Shown here piece by piece: positions 9,751 through 18,582 of a stretch of DNA of 64,000 nt. Made by a program: the position numbers and the translations under genes. Position 1 is the first letter of the stretch. Every line of letters starts with the position of its first letter. This stretch comes from an uncultured Butyricicoccus sp. (lineage in GTDB: Bacteria > Bacillota > Clostridia > Oscillospirales > Butyricicoccaceae), in contig CALWUO010000002.1 of assembly GCA_944384745.1 (NCBI GenBank), positions 1 to 64,000 on the forward strand, given 5' to 3'. The notes under the pieces are model-generated. The model was given only the letters and a program-made list of their open reading frames with translations, was not told the DNA's origin and searched no databases.

Positions 9751-10586
9751 TTTTAGAGGGCGGAACAATGCGTCCTATCTTTACTTGTGGTGTATTAGAT
9801 GCACTGCTTGACCATGATTTAATGTTTGATTATGTATCTGGGGTGTCAGCGGGAATAACCTATTCGTTTTCTTATTTATCCAAACAAAGAGGTAGAAATT
9901 TAGGAGTTTTTCTTAAATATCGCAATGATAAAAGATATTTATCACTTAAAAATTATAAGATATGTAAATCAATGTTTGGTCTTGACTTTGTGTTTAATGA
10001 AGTTCCAAACAAACTTTCACCATTTGATTGGGAAACATTTAAAAAATATAATGGCACAGTTTTAGTAGGTGTAACCAATGCAAAAACTGGACAAATTGAG
10101 TATTTAAACGGAAAAGATTTAGATGAACAATGCACAATGCTTAGAGCAACTTGTGCAATACCTTATTATTTCCCAGAAATTAAGCTTAATGGAAATGTAT
10201 ATTATGATGGTGGTCTTTCTGACTCTATTCCTATAAAAAAATCACTAAAAGATGGCAATACAAAACATCTTATAGTTTTAACAAGACCAGATGGATATTT
10301 AAAAAAGACCTCTTTAACAACACTGGCAGCCGCTAAAAAGATAAGCTATAAATATCCTAATTTAGCTAAAACAATGTTAAATAGAGCTAAAATGTATAAT
10401 GAAACCATAGCACTATGCAAAGAACTAAAAAAACGCAAACCAAATGACACGGTTATTTTACAGCCATCGCATAAATTAAAGTCATTTGAAAGCGATGTAA
10501 ATGTTTTAAGAGATAGCTATGAACTTGGTTATCAAACCGCAATAAACAACTTAGATGCTATAAAAGCATTGTTTTTAACTTCCTGA
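9738..10586 (+). CDS. Patatin-like phospholipase family protein
   Basis: Predicted serine acyl hydrolase of 282 residues. It has the oxyanion-hole region GGTMRP near the N-terminus, the nucleophile elbow GVSAG (about residues 36-40), and the second catalytic residue in the DGG motif (YYDGGLSDSIP, about residue 155). This is the Ser-Asp dyad of the patatin family. No signal peptide or membrane segment is evident, so it is probably cytosolic, like the YjjU/RssA group. Its start overlaps the end of rnr, with the ribosome binding site (AGGAGA) inside rnr, so the two are coupled. The lipid substrate cannot be told from sequence. Confidence 0.88.
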   Translation: MPALILEGGTMRPIFTCGVLDALLDHDLMFDYVSGVSAGITYSFSYLSKQRGRNLGVFLKYRNDKRYLSLKNYKICKSMFGLDFVFNEVPNKLSPFDWETFKKYNGTVLVGVTNAKTGQIEYLNGKDLDEQCTMLRATCAIPYYFPEIKLNGNVYYDGGLSDSIPIKKSLKDGNTKHLIVLTRPDGYLKKTSLTTLAAAKKISYKYPNLAKTMLNRAKMYNETIALCKELKKRKPNDTVILQPSHKLKSFESDVNVLRDSYELGYQTAINNLDAIKALFLTS

Positions 10587-10607
10587 TTTTTTCAGGGAGT
10601 TATTTTT
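10577..10607 (+). terminator. Terminator after the patatin-like gene
   Basis: AACTTCCTGA (10577-10586) and TCAGGGAGTT (10592-10601) form a 10-bp stem that includes the stop codon, followed by a T-rich tail. It closes the rnr transcript before the efflux operon promoter. Confidence 0.8.
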
Positions 10608-10623
10608 TGGTTTAGTTATATTG

Positions 10624-10652
10624 TTGACACTAAAAGCATAGCAATTTATAAT
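10624..10652 (+). promoter_or_regulatory. Consensus promoter of the RND efflux operon
   Basis: TTGACA (10624-10629), exactly 17 bp, then TATAAT (10647-10652): both hexamers match sigma-A consensus. Such a strong promoter fits tight repression by the TetR protein encoded at the end of the operon. Confidence 0.9.
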
Positions 10653-10665
10653 AGAAACGTATGCT

Positions 10666-10681
10666 GACCGACCAGTCGGTC
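10666..10681 (+). promoter_or_regulatory. TetR-type operator
   Basis: GACCGAC-CA-GTCGGTC is a perfect 7-bp inverted repeat around a 2-bp centre. It begins 13 bp after the -10 hexamer, at or just past the transcription start. The GACCGAC/GTCGGTC form resembles operators of AcrR/QacR-like TetR regulators. The obvious ligand is the TetR protein at 16334-16903, giving autoregulation. Confidence 0.8.
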
Positions 10682-10711
10682 GGAAATATATATTTAAGAT
10701 TGGAGGACGCT

Positions 10712-12037
10712 ATGTATAAAAAAAATATATCAGCTATTTTGTTATCTGGTGTAATGCTTTCAGGTTTATCTGCAAATGCTTTAACACCAAAACAAACAAA
10801 TGATATTGTTGTAAGTACAAGTCTTATATCATTACAAACATCACTTAATAAAGAAAATATTTCACTATCTGGCGATAGAACCAATTATGTTTATTTTGCT
10901 TCTATTGATAGATTGGTGAGAGAAAACAATGAAAGCATAAAAAGCTTTAAAAAAACACTTGCCAGTGTGCTTGGAACTGACACATCAGCACAGTTTAAAG
11001 ACCAAATAGCATCATATGAAATTCAAAACGCATCTTTATCTCAACAAGCCGCAAGTTATCAAACCTCAGCTGATGAACTCTTTAAAGCGGCTGAAAACTC
11101 TAAAGATGACACAACAAAAGCTGCACTTGAAGCACAAGCCAATGCAATGGCTTTGCTTGCCCAACAAGCAAAAATGAATATTGCAGTAAATGAAGGCATT
11201 ATATCAGGCTTAGAGGACTCTCAAGAAGATACACAACATCAAATTGAAGATACATACACTGCAACAAAAAAACAGCTTGATAATGCTGCTGACCAGATTG
11301 TTATTGGTGCTGAAACACAATATATAACACTTGTAACAATAGATAACAATATAAATACTTTAAATCGCTCTATTGCGGCTGTTGACCGTTCTATTGATGT
11401 TATGAAAGTGCAACTAGAAATCGGTATGGCATCAGAAATGGATTTAAAAACCCTAGAAAATCAGCGTCAAACACTTGAAAGCAATCTTGAAACATTAAAA
11501 TCACAACAAAAAACTTTACAACAAAGCCTGTCATTAACACTAGGAAATGAAGTTGGAACATATGTTGAAGCAAGAACCTTGCCTTATATGAACAATTATA
11601 GACTTCAAAATATAAACTATGATGAGGATTTAGAACAAGCTATGGATAATAGCTATGCAATTTGGCAAAAATGGGACACCGCTAGAAAAGCCTCAAATGA
11701 TTATGAAGATAATATAACATCAACTGCTGATGCATATCAAGCGGCTAAAATAGACCTTGAAGCAACAAAGGAACAAACCGAAAATAGTTTTAAAGCACTC
11801 TATGATACACTTTTAGAAAAACAACGTCTGTTTGAGCAAGCAAAAGAAAATTTAGAATTTGCAGAAGAAAATTTCAAAGTAGTTGAAGTTAAATATAATA
11901 TGGGAAATATTTCAACATTAGAATATGAAAATGAAAAAGATACTGTTGAAAGTGCTAAAGATGCAGTAACAACAGCAGAGGTTGATTTTTTCACCGCTTA
12001 TAACAATTATCAGTGGGGAATTAAAGGTGTAATTTAA
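10712..12037 (+). CDS. TolC-like outer membrane efflux family protein
   Basis: 441-residue secreted protein with a signal peptide (basic MYKKN, hydrophobic stretch, then SANA) followed by long amphipathic helices rich in Gln, Glu, Lys and Ala. There are two similar halves, each ending in the TolC-family pattern of a heptad helix with a membrane-proximal repeat (LEIGMASEMDLKTLENQ and YNMGNISTLEYENE correspond to each other). Start chosen at ATG 10712, 5 nt after GGAGG; the upstream in-frame start overlaps the operator. It leads the adaptor-pump operon, so it should act with them. In a cell with no outer membrane its docking site is unclear; it may span the thick wall. Confidence 0.82.
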   Translation: MYKKNISAILLSGVMLSGLSANALTPKQTNDIVVSTSLISLQTSLNKENISLSGDRTNYVYFASIDRLVRENNESIKSFKKTLASVLGTDTSAQFKDQIASYEIQNASLSQQAASYQTSADELFKAAENSKDDTTKAALEAQANAMALLAQQAKMNIAVNEGIISGLEDSQEDTQHQIEDTYTATKKQLDNAADQIVIGAETQYITLVTIDNNINTLNRSIAAVDRSIDVMKVQLEIGMASEMDLKTLENQRQTLESNLETLKSQQKTLQQSLSLTLGNEVGTYVEARTLPYMNNYRLQNINYDEDLEQAMDNSYAIWQKWDTARKASNDYEDNITSTADAYQAAKIDLEATKEQTENSFKALYDTLLEKQRLFEQAKENLEFAEENFKVVEVKYNMGNISTLEYENEKDTVESAKDAVTTAEVDFFTAYNNYQWGIKGVI

Positions 12038-12055
12038 TCGGGAGAATAATAAAAA

Positions 12056-13258
12056 ATGCAAAAAAAGAATAAATTTTTAGCGGTTATTTTGCTTTGTGCT
12101 GTGCTTTTGGGTGCATGTAGCACTACTAAAGAAACAGAACAAAAGAAAACAGAAACTGCAACTGCGGTTGAAACTCAAACTGTTTCAAGTGGTGAAATGT
12201 CATCATCAAACAAAATTGCGGGACAAGTAACACCTGTTGAATCCGTGCAGGTTTTCCCAATGTTAGCGGGCAAAGTAACCAGTTTAAATGTTAGTGATGG
12301 AGACATAGTATCACAAGGACAGGTGCTTTTTACTGTTGATACATCAACTGTAACATCAACATTAGGAGCATTACAGCAGAGTTATAATGCTACAAAAGCG
12401 GCAACCGACCAAGCAATAAATACTGCATCGCTTGGTGTACAAAATGCAGAGCTTGCAGTAACACAAGCACAAACTGCACTTGATAATATAAATGCATTAT
12501 TTGCGGTTGGTGCAGCATCTAGCCAACAAGTAACACAAGCTGAACAAGGAGTTCAACAAGCACAATCTGGACTTCAACAAGCACAAACAGCGGTTGAACA
12601 AGCTAAGGCTTCACAGCAAGCTTCACTTGCACAAATACAGGCATCTATTGACCAAATAAATGCACAAGTAGCACTTGGAACAGTCACTTGTCCTGTAAAC
12701 GGTAAAATTTCTAATCTAAATATTTCAGTAGGTGGTATGGCGTCACAGTCCTCCCCTTCTATGACAATAGCGGTAAATAATGAACTTATGCTTTCTGTTT
12801 TTGCAAGCGAAAATATAAGAAATGGTGTTCAAGTTGGTGATGTGGCTGATGTAACCATTAGTTCTGTATCAAGTGACCCTATGGCTTGCACAGTAAGAAG
12901 TATATCAGAAACGGCTGATGCACAAACAAATCTATATGAAATAACACTTTATTTGCCTGCTGATTTAAATTTACCAGTTGGAGCATTTGCAGATGTTGTG
13001 CTTTATACCGATAAAAAAGAAAGTACAATACAAATTCCAACCGAGTGTATTTTAACTGATGGCGAAGAAAAATATGTATTTACTATTGCTGATAATAAAG
13101 CTAAGAAAATTTTGATAAGCACAGGACTTGTGGGCGATGGTGTAACCGAAATTACAGAAGGACTTGCAGGCGGTGAAACTTTGGTTACTAAAGGTCAAAG
13201 CTATCTTTCTGATGGTGCAGATGTACGCATTGTAAATGGAGAGGATAGTGCTGAATGA
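12056..13258 (+). CDS. RND efflux periplasmic adaptor-type lipoprotein
   Basis: 400-residue membrane-fusion protein of the HlyD/AcrA type. It has a lipoprotein signal with lipobox LGAC (Cys about residue 21), a split biotinyl-lipoyl domain (AGKVTSLNVSDGDIV and later NGKISNLNISVGG) flanking a Gln/Ala-rich alpha-hairpin (about residues 100-205), then beta-barrel and membrane-proximal domains. Anchored to the outer face of the membrane, it would link the pump to the TolC-like protein. Its stop overlaps the pump start by 4 nt (ATGA), indicating coupling. Confidence 0.93.
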   Translation: MQKKNKFLAVILLCAVLLGACSTTKETEQKKTETATAVETQTVSSGEMSSSNKIAGQVTPVESVQVFPMLAGKVTSLNVSDGDIVSQGQVLFTVDTSTVTSTLGALQQSYNATKAATDQAINTASLGVQNAELAVTQAQTALDNINALFAVGAASSQQVTQAEQGVQQAQSGLQQAQTAVEQAKASQQASLAQIQASIDQINAQVALGTVTCPVNGKISNLNISVGGMASQSSPSMTIAVNNELMLSVFASENIRNGVQVGDVADVTISSVSSDPMACTVRSISETADAQTNLYEITLYLPADLNLPVGAFADVVLYTDKKESTIQIPTECILTDGEEKYVFTIADNKAKKILISTGLVGDGVTEITEGLAGGETLVTKGQSYLSDGADVRIVNGEDSAE

Positions 13259-16200
13259 AATTTGCAGATTTTTGTATAAAACATAAAGTTACAACTATCA
13301 TGGCATATATAATGATAGTAATTTTCGGTATATTAGGTTTTTCCTCACTTCCACTTGCACTAATGCCAGACATTGAACTTCCAATGGCGGTTATTATGAC
13401 AACATATACAGGTGCAGGTCCTCAAGAAGTTGAAAATCTAATTACAAAACCTATTGAGTCTGCTTGTGCAAGTGTTGCAGGCATGGACACTTTACAATCT
13501 CAATCAAGCGAAAATGTCAGTACAGTTATGGTGACATTTGCTGATGGAACAAATATGAACGAAGCTCTTGTTGATGTTAGAGATAAAATAGACCAAGCAA
13601 GTGCAATGTTGCCTGAAGATTCTTCTACACCAATGGTAATGAAAATGAATATCAATTCATTGCCAATAGTTGAAATAGGGCTTAGAGGTGCAAGCCTTTC
13701 ACAGCTTCAGCAAATAGCAGAAGATGACCTTTCACCTGCTCTTGAAAGAATAGACGGTGTAGCTTCTATAACTATATCTGGTGGTTATGATAATGAGGTT
13801 GCAATATATACATATGCTGATAAAATGAATGGTTATGGGCTTAGTATTTCTTATATTTCACAAATGCTTGCCGCTGAGAATATAGCAATTCCAGCAGGTG
13901 ATGTACAAAATGGCTCACAGACATTATCAGTAAGAACAACAGGTGAATTTAATTCGGTTGATGATATAGCAAATATGCTTTTACCACTACCAACAGGTGG
14001 CTCTGTGCGTTTAGGCGATATTGCCGATGTATCTATGCAACCTACTAAACAAGAACAGATTTCCAAAATAGACGGTGAACCTTGTGTAACTTTAACTGTT
14101 CAGCAACAATCAGATGTAAACACTGTACAGGTAGCCGAAAAGGTAAAAGAACAACTTGAAAAATTCACTTCTGAAAATCCTACTTTAGAAACAACATTGC
14201 TCACAGACCAATCAGAATATATAAATCTTTCGGTTGATTCTGTTGTGCAAAATATTTTACTTGGTGTAATCCTTGCCGCTATTGTATTGTTTGTATTTTT
14301 ACGTGATATAGGTGCGACTGCGGTTATATCCATATCCATGCCTGTATGTATTATATCTGTATTTCTAGTTATGATAGTTATGGATATAACGGTTAATATG
14401 ATGAGTTTAGGCGGTCTTGCAATGGGTGTTGGTATGATAGTAGATAACTCTATTGTTGTACTTGAAAATATCTTTAGATATCGCTCTGATGGATATAGCA
14501 GACTGGATTCATGTATAAAAGGTACAGGCGAGGTTGCACTTTCAATTTCAGCGGGTACACTTACAACAGTTGCTGTATTCCTACCTATTGGACTTTCTAG
14601 CGGTGTCGCAGGCATGATGTTTAGAGAATTCTCTATTACAATTTCATCGCTACTTCTTGCATCACTGTTTATTGCTTTAACCCTTGTGCCGCTTATGTGT
14701 TATCTTCTACTTGATAGAAGTAAAGAAGGCAGAAGACTTATAAATAAAGGTGGAGATATAGCAGATAGACCACTTATGCGTAAATATAAAGGTCTTCTTA
14801 ATTTGTTTATAACACATAGAAAAATAGGTGTTATTACATCTATTGCAATGATTTTGGTATTTAGTTTATCTATTGCGATTGCAGGCTTTGAAATGATACC
14901 AGCAGTTGATGAGGGCGGAATTTCTGTTACTATTGATATGCCTGTGGGTTCAGAACTTGAGGACTCCGCAAGCATTGCTGATAGAGTAGCAGATATAGCA
15001 ATAAAAACAATACCAGAGCTTAAAACACTATCTTACACATCAGAAGAAGATACAACTATGAGTATAGATATAGGTTCTAAATCTGATAGAGATAGAGATG
15101 TTTGGGAAATAATGAATAAGCTTAGAGATGATGTGGCAGATATAGCAGGCTGTAAAATTTCAATATCATCATCAGGTACAATGGATATGTCTGCAATGAG
15201 TGGTGATGCTATTTCGGTAACTCTCCGTGGTGATGACTATGAACTTTTAACTGAAACTGGTGATAAACTTGTAGATGAACTATCAAAAATCCCAGATGCA
15301 ACCAATGTTTCATCTTCAGCGGGTGATGAAGTACCACAGGTAGAAGTCACATTAAAACCAACCAGTGCTGTAAGATATGGGCTAACCGCTTCATCAGTAG
15401 GTCAAGCGGTAAGAAGTGAACTTGCAGGTTCAACAGCTACACAGCTCAAAATATCGGGCGATGAGATAAATGTAAGTGTTAAGGGTGATGTTACCTCTGC
15501 TAAAAGCCTTGATGCACTTAAAGCAGTTTCAATACCTACACAATCAGGCGGTACAGTTCCACTTAGCTTGGTTGCAAATGTAGATGTAGTGCTTGCACCT
15601 CAAAATATAGTAAGACAAAATCAAAGCCGAACAATTACAATAAGTGGTGATAGTCGTTCAGATGACATTATTACTATGAATGAAAATATAAATGCTATAC
15701 TTGATAATTTTGAACTTCCAAGCGGTATAACCATAGAATCTGGTGGCGAGATGGAGGCAATGACCGAATCATTTATAACCCTTGGTAAGGCTCTTATTGT
15801 TGGACTTGTGCTGATTTACTTTGTACTTGCCAGTCAGTTTGAATCATTTATAATGCCTATTATGGTAATGATGATTTTACCAGTAGGTTTAATGGGTTCA
15901 CTTATTGGTTTACCGTTTACAGGTCAAAAAATCTCTATGATAGCATTTATAGGTGTTATAATGCTTTCAGGTACGGTTGTAAACTCATCTATTGTACTTG
16001 TAGACTATATAAACACACGCAGAGGCAGAGGAGAAAGCAAAAATGAAGCTATATTAAACGCTTGTCCAAGACGTGTAAGACCAGTTTTGATGACCACATT
16101 GACAACTGTTTTAGGACTTATACCAATGGCATTAGGCACAGGAGAAAGTTCTGAGCTTATGATACCAATGGCTGTTGTAATGATAACAGGTATGATAATA

Positions 16201-16341
16201 TCAACTATTGTTACACTGTTCTTTACCCCAGTTTATTATTCCATTATAGATAGTATTTCACAATGGTTTAGAAATCGTAAAAATAAAAACAAACCTGCTT
16301 TTGCTGAAGTAGAGCAAGAGGAGGAAACCGCAAATGTCTGA
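13255..16341 (+). CDS. RND family efflux permease (HAE1/AcrB-like)
   Basis: Proton-driven efflux pump of 1028 residues with the twofold RND layout: one N-terminal helix, a large extracytoplasmic porter/docking loop, a six-helix bundle, then the same again. Motifs include GAGPQEVENLITKPIE near the start and MGVGMIVDNSIVVLENIF in TM4, where the proton-relay pair of AcrB (Asp-Asp) is Asp-Asn. The equivalent of the AcrB TM10 Lys lies in TVVNSSIVLVDY and is Asn. Both substitutions are common in Firmicutes homologues. Third gene of the operon, overlapping its neighbours on both sides. The drug substrate cannot be read from sequence. Confidence 0.95.
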   Translation: MKFADFCIKHKVTTIMAYIMIVIFGILGFSSLPLALMPDIELPMAVIMTTYTGAGPQEVENLITKPIESACASVAGMDTLQSQSSENVSTVMVTFADGTNMNEALVDVRDKIDQASAMLPEDSSTPMVMKMNINSLPIVEIGLRGASLSQLQQIAEDDLSPALERIDGVASITISGGYDNEVAIYTYADKMNGYGLSISYISQMLAAENIAIPAGDVQNGSQTLSVRTTGEFNSVDDIANMLLPLPTGGSVRLGDIADVSMQPTKQEQISKIDGEPCVTLTVQQQSDVNTVQVAEKVKEQLEKFTSENPTLETTLLTDQSEYINLSVDSVVQNILLGVILAAIVLFVFLRDIGATAVISISMPVCIISVFLVMIVMDITVNMMSLGGLAMGVGMIVDNSIVVLENIFRYRSDGYSRLDSCIKGTGEVALSISAGTLTTVAVFLPIGLSSGVAGMMFREFSITISSLLLASLFIALTLVPLMCYLLLDRSKEGRRLINKGGDIADRPLMRKYKGLLNLFITHRKIGVITSIAMILVFSLSIAIAGFEMIPAVDEGGISVTIDMPVGSELEDSASIADRVADIAIKTIPELKTLSYTSEEDTTMSIDIGSKSDRDRDVWEIMNKLRDDVADIAGCKISISSSGTMDMSAMSGDAISVTLRGDDYELLTETGDKLVDELSKIPDATNVSSSAGDEVPQVEVTLKPTSAVRYGLTASSVGQAVRSELAGSTATQLKISGDEINVSVKGDVTSAKSLDALKAVSIPTQSGGTVPLSLVANVDVVLAPQNIVRQNQSRTITISGDSRSDDIITMNENINAILDNFELPSGITIESGGEMEAMTESFITLGKALIVGLVLIYFVLASQFESFIMPIMVMMILPVGLMGSLIGLPFTGQKISMIAFIGVIMLSGTVVNSSIVLVDYINTRRGRGESKNEAILNACPRRVRPVLMTTLTTVLGLIPMALGTGESSELMIPMAVVMITGMIISTIVTLFFTPVYYSIIDSISQWFRNRKNKNKPAFAEVEQEEETANV

Positions 16342-16903
16342 ATCAAGAGAAAATAGACGCTCAGAGATTTTAAAAGCCGCATGTAAAGAATTTTCAGAAA
16401 ACGGTTATGATAGCACTAAAATGGAGCAAATCGCCAAGCGTGTGGGTATAGGCAAATCAACTATATATGAGTATTTTCCATCTAAAAACGAGCTTTTAAA
16501 AGCATCATGTGAATGGATTTTTGATAATATATTATTTGATGTAGCTAATTTAATGAAAGAAAATATTCCCTTTGCTGAAAAAATTACAAGATATATAAAA
16601 TATATATGTGAAATTTTAAACTCCGTAGGCAATGGAATGATTATTCTATATGGAAAAACCGATTCTGTTCAAATTCTTAAAAATAATGCAAATATGTTTC
16701 ATGTGAAACTGTTAGATATTATCGAGCAAGCAGTTTGCATGGCAACTGAAAATGGTGAAGTTCGACAGGATATAAAATCCAGAAATGTAGCTAAAATTAT
16801 AACTTTTATGCCCTCTCCTATTGTTTGTGAAGAGATAAAAAAAGGCAATAGTGATGCTATTGATGATATGATTTCAATACTTATAAATGGATTTTCAAAA
16901 TAA
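16334..16903 (+). CDS. TetR/AcrR family transcriptional regulator
   Basis: 189-residue repressor. The N-terminal helix-turn-helix spans about residues 10-55 (KMEQIAKRVGIGKSTIYEYFPSKNELL), followed by an all-helical ligand-binding domain of unrecognised specificity. Its start lies 8 nt inside the RND pump gene, with AGAGGAGG as ribosome binding site, so it is the last gene of the efflux operon. It very likely binds the GACCGAC/GTCGGTC repeat at 10666-10681 and is derepressed by a pump substrate. Confidence 0.93.
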   Translation: MSESRENRRSEILKAACKEFSENGYDSTKMEQIAKRVGIGKSTIYEYFPSKNELLKASCEWIFDNILFDVANLMKENIPFAEKITRYIKYICEILNSVGNGMIILYGKTDSVQILKNNANMFHVKLLDIIEQAVCMATENGEVRQDIKSRNVAKIITFMPSPIVCEEIKKGNSDAIDDMISILINGFSK

Positions 16904-16908
16904 AATAT

Positions 16909-16937
16909 TTGACAAATAATTATTTTGTATTTACAGT
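16909..16937 (+). promoter_or_regulatory. Possible promoter of the thioesterase gene
   Basis: TTGACA (16909-16914) with TACAGT 17 bp downstream (16932-16937). TATAAG at 16937-16942 is a better -10 but gives a 22-bp spacer. Placement is uncertain. Confidence 0.45.
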
Positions 16938-16971
16938 ATAAGTATATTTAAAATTAGTGAGGTAAATGTAA

Positions 16972-17367
16972 ATGCTTACTATTGGAATTAAAGGAACAAA
17001 GGAACTCAAAGTTACAGACGAACTTTTAGCAAAAAATGTTGGAAGCGGAATTGTTTCTGTATATGCTACCCCAATGATGATAGCAGGAATGGAAGGCACA
17101 GCTGCTGAATCTGTTTCAGAATATCTTGATGCTGGTAAAACAACAGTTGGTACACTTATGAATGTAACCCATGTTGCTGCAACACCAGCAGGTATGAATG
17201 TACGTTTTGAAACCGAGCTAACCGAGATTGCACCAAATGGCAAAATTTTAACTTTTCATGTTGCGGCTTATGATGAAGCAGGTCTTATTGGAGAAGGCAC
17301 TCATCAAAGAGCTATCGTAGACATTGAGCGATTTGAGCAAAAAGCACAATCAAAATTAAATAAGTAA
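16972..17367 (+). CDS. FlK-like hotdog thioesterase
   Basis: 131-residue single-domain hotdog protein resembling fluoroacetyl-CoA thioesterase FlK. The residues matching the FlK triad keep their spacing: Thr33 (ATPMMIAGME), Glu41 and His67 (NVTHVAATP). In FlK the pattern is Thr42-Glu50-His76. Proteins of this type are widespread in anaerobes that never meet fluoroacetate, so a general short acyl-CoA thioesterase role is more likely. It is preceded by GAGGT at fair spacing and followed by a strong terminator, so it is monocistronic. Confidence 0.85.
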   Translation: MLTIGIKGTKELKVTDELLAKNVGSGIVSVYATPMMIAGMEGTAAESVSEYLDAGKTTVGTLMNVTHVAATPAGMNVRFETELTEIAPNGKILTFHVAAYDEAGLIGEGTHQRAIVDIERFEQKAQSKLNK

Positions 17368-17374
17368 AGCAAAT

Positions 17375-17407
17375 AAGCACTCGAAAAAATCGAGTGCTTT
17401 TATTTTT
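17375..17407 (+). terminator. Terminator between the thioesterase and galM
   Basis: AAGCACTCGA (17375-17384) and TCGAGTGCTT (17390-17399) form a perfect 10-bp stem followed by a T-rich run on the plus strand. It lies between convergent genes and may also stop galM transcripts, although the minus-side T run is poorer. Confidence 0.88.
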
Positions 17408-17414
17408 AGATTTT

Positions 17415-18455
17415 TTATTCAACTGTAAAACGGTAAATAGTTTTATTATTCCAAGTTTCACCCTTACGGATTACAGGCTGATACCAGTTTTCATGATGAA
17501 TAGCATCTGGATAATATTGAGTTTCCAAACACAATCCACTTCTTTTTGGATAGTCAGCATTATTTTTTCCTACTAAAGCAGAGCATAAGAAATTACCTGT
17601 ATAAAGCTGCACACCTGGCATAGTAGATAAAACTTCCATATTTATTCCAGAGCTTGCAGACTGAACATTAGCAATGGTGCGAAGTTCGCCCATTTTGCCA
17701 TTTAATACAAAGTTATGGTCATAACCAGAACCATTTTTAATTTGTTCGTTATCATCGTCCCAATGAGTGCCAATCTCTGTAAACTGGCGTAAATCAAAAG
17801 GAGTATTGTCAACTTTTTCATTTTCTCCAAGTGGTATTGAATGTGCATCTATTGGTGTATAATAATCGGCATTTATTTTAACCTTTTGTTTGTAAACACT
17901 GCCGCTTTCATGACCATCAAGATTAAAATAAGAATGATTTGTTAAATTACAAAGTGTAGCACCATCAGTTGTAGCCTTATAGTCAATTACAAGACCTTGA
18001 TTTTCTAGTTTATAAGTAACTTCAATATTGAGTTTTGAAGGATAGCCCTGTGCTCCATCTTCACTTACAAAAGTAAATACAACAGAATTATCCTTAATTT
18101 CACTATTCCATATGGATTTATCAATCACACCGCCACCATGTAAACTATTATCACCATCATTTTTAGGCAGTGAATATGTTTTTCCGTCTAGTGTAAACTC
18201 TGCATTAGCTATACGGTTGGCACATCTTCCAACTACAACTCCAAAAAATACATCTTGTTTTTCATAGTTTTCTACATTGTCATATCCTAAAACTATATCT
18301 TTTGTATCTCCATTTTTATCTTTTATGCAAATAGATTGTACTGTACAGCCCAAGTCTAGCACCTTAACTGTCATAAAATCATCATCAAGTATAAAACGGC
18401 TTACAGGTTCATTATTTTTAGTGTAACCAAACAATTCTTTGTTAATACTGTACAT
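17415..18455 (-). CDS. galM: Aldose 1-epimerase (galactose mutarotase)
   Basis: Interconverts alpha and beta anomers of galactose/glucose, the first step of the Leloir pathway. The 346-residue protein has family motifs GRCANRIANAEF (substrate-binding Arg), NHSYFNLDG (catalytic His) and the late GLCLETQYYPDAIH (catalytic Glu). Start set at ATG 18455 because GGAGG (18464-18468) sits 8 nt upstream; a longer in-frame start has no such site. No gal genes are adjacent, so it stands alone. Confidence 0.94.
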   Translation of the reverse strand: MYSINKELFGYTKNNEPVSRFILDDDFMTVKVLDLGCTVQSICIKDKNGDTKDIVLGYDNVENYEKQDVFFGVVVGRCANRIANAEFTLDGKTYSLPKNDGDNSLHGGGVIDKSIWNSEIKDNSVVFTFVSEDGAQGYPSKLNIEVTYKLENQGLVIDYKATTDGATLCNLTNHSYFNLDGHESGSVYKQKVKINADYYTPIDAHSIPLGENEKVDNTPFDLRQFTEIGTHWDDDNEQIKNGSGYDHNFVLNGKMGELRTIANVQSASSGINMEVLSTMPGVQLYTGNFLCSALVGKNNADYPKRSGLCLETQYYPDAIHHENWYQPVIRKGETWNNKTIYRFTVE

Positions 18456-18541
18456 TGATATTACCTCCAAACTTTCTTCTCTTGTGCACAAATTATGCTA
18501 AACTAAGCATATCACAATAAATATCAAATTAAAAGAGAAAT

Positions 18542-18572
18542 AAAAAAACAGAGAGTATTTTTTACTCTCCGT
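18542..18572 (-). terminator. Terminator after the YdcF-like gene
   Basis: ACAGAGAGTA (18548-18557) pairs with TACTCTCCGT (18563-18572) with one G-U pair; on the minus strand a T run follows. It ends the ABC-F/YdcF-like transcript. Confidence 0.8.
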
Positions 18573-18582
18573 TTATAAAAAC

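Noticed and set aside
14100..14615. Long open frame on the minus strand inside the RND pump gene
   Set aside because: Shadow frame of a clear plus-strand gene; low-complexity Thr/Ile/Ser composition and no ribosome binding site.
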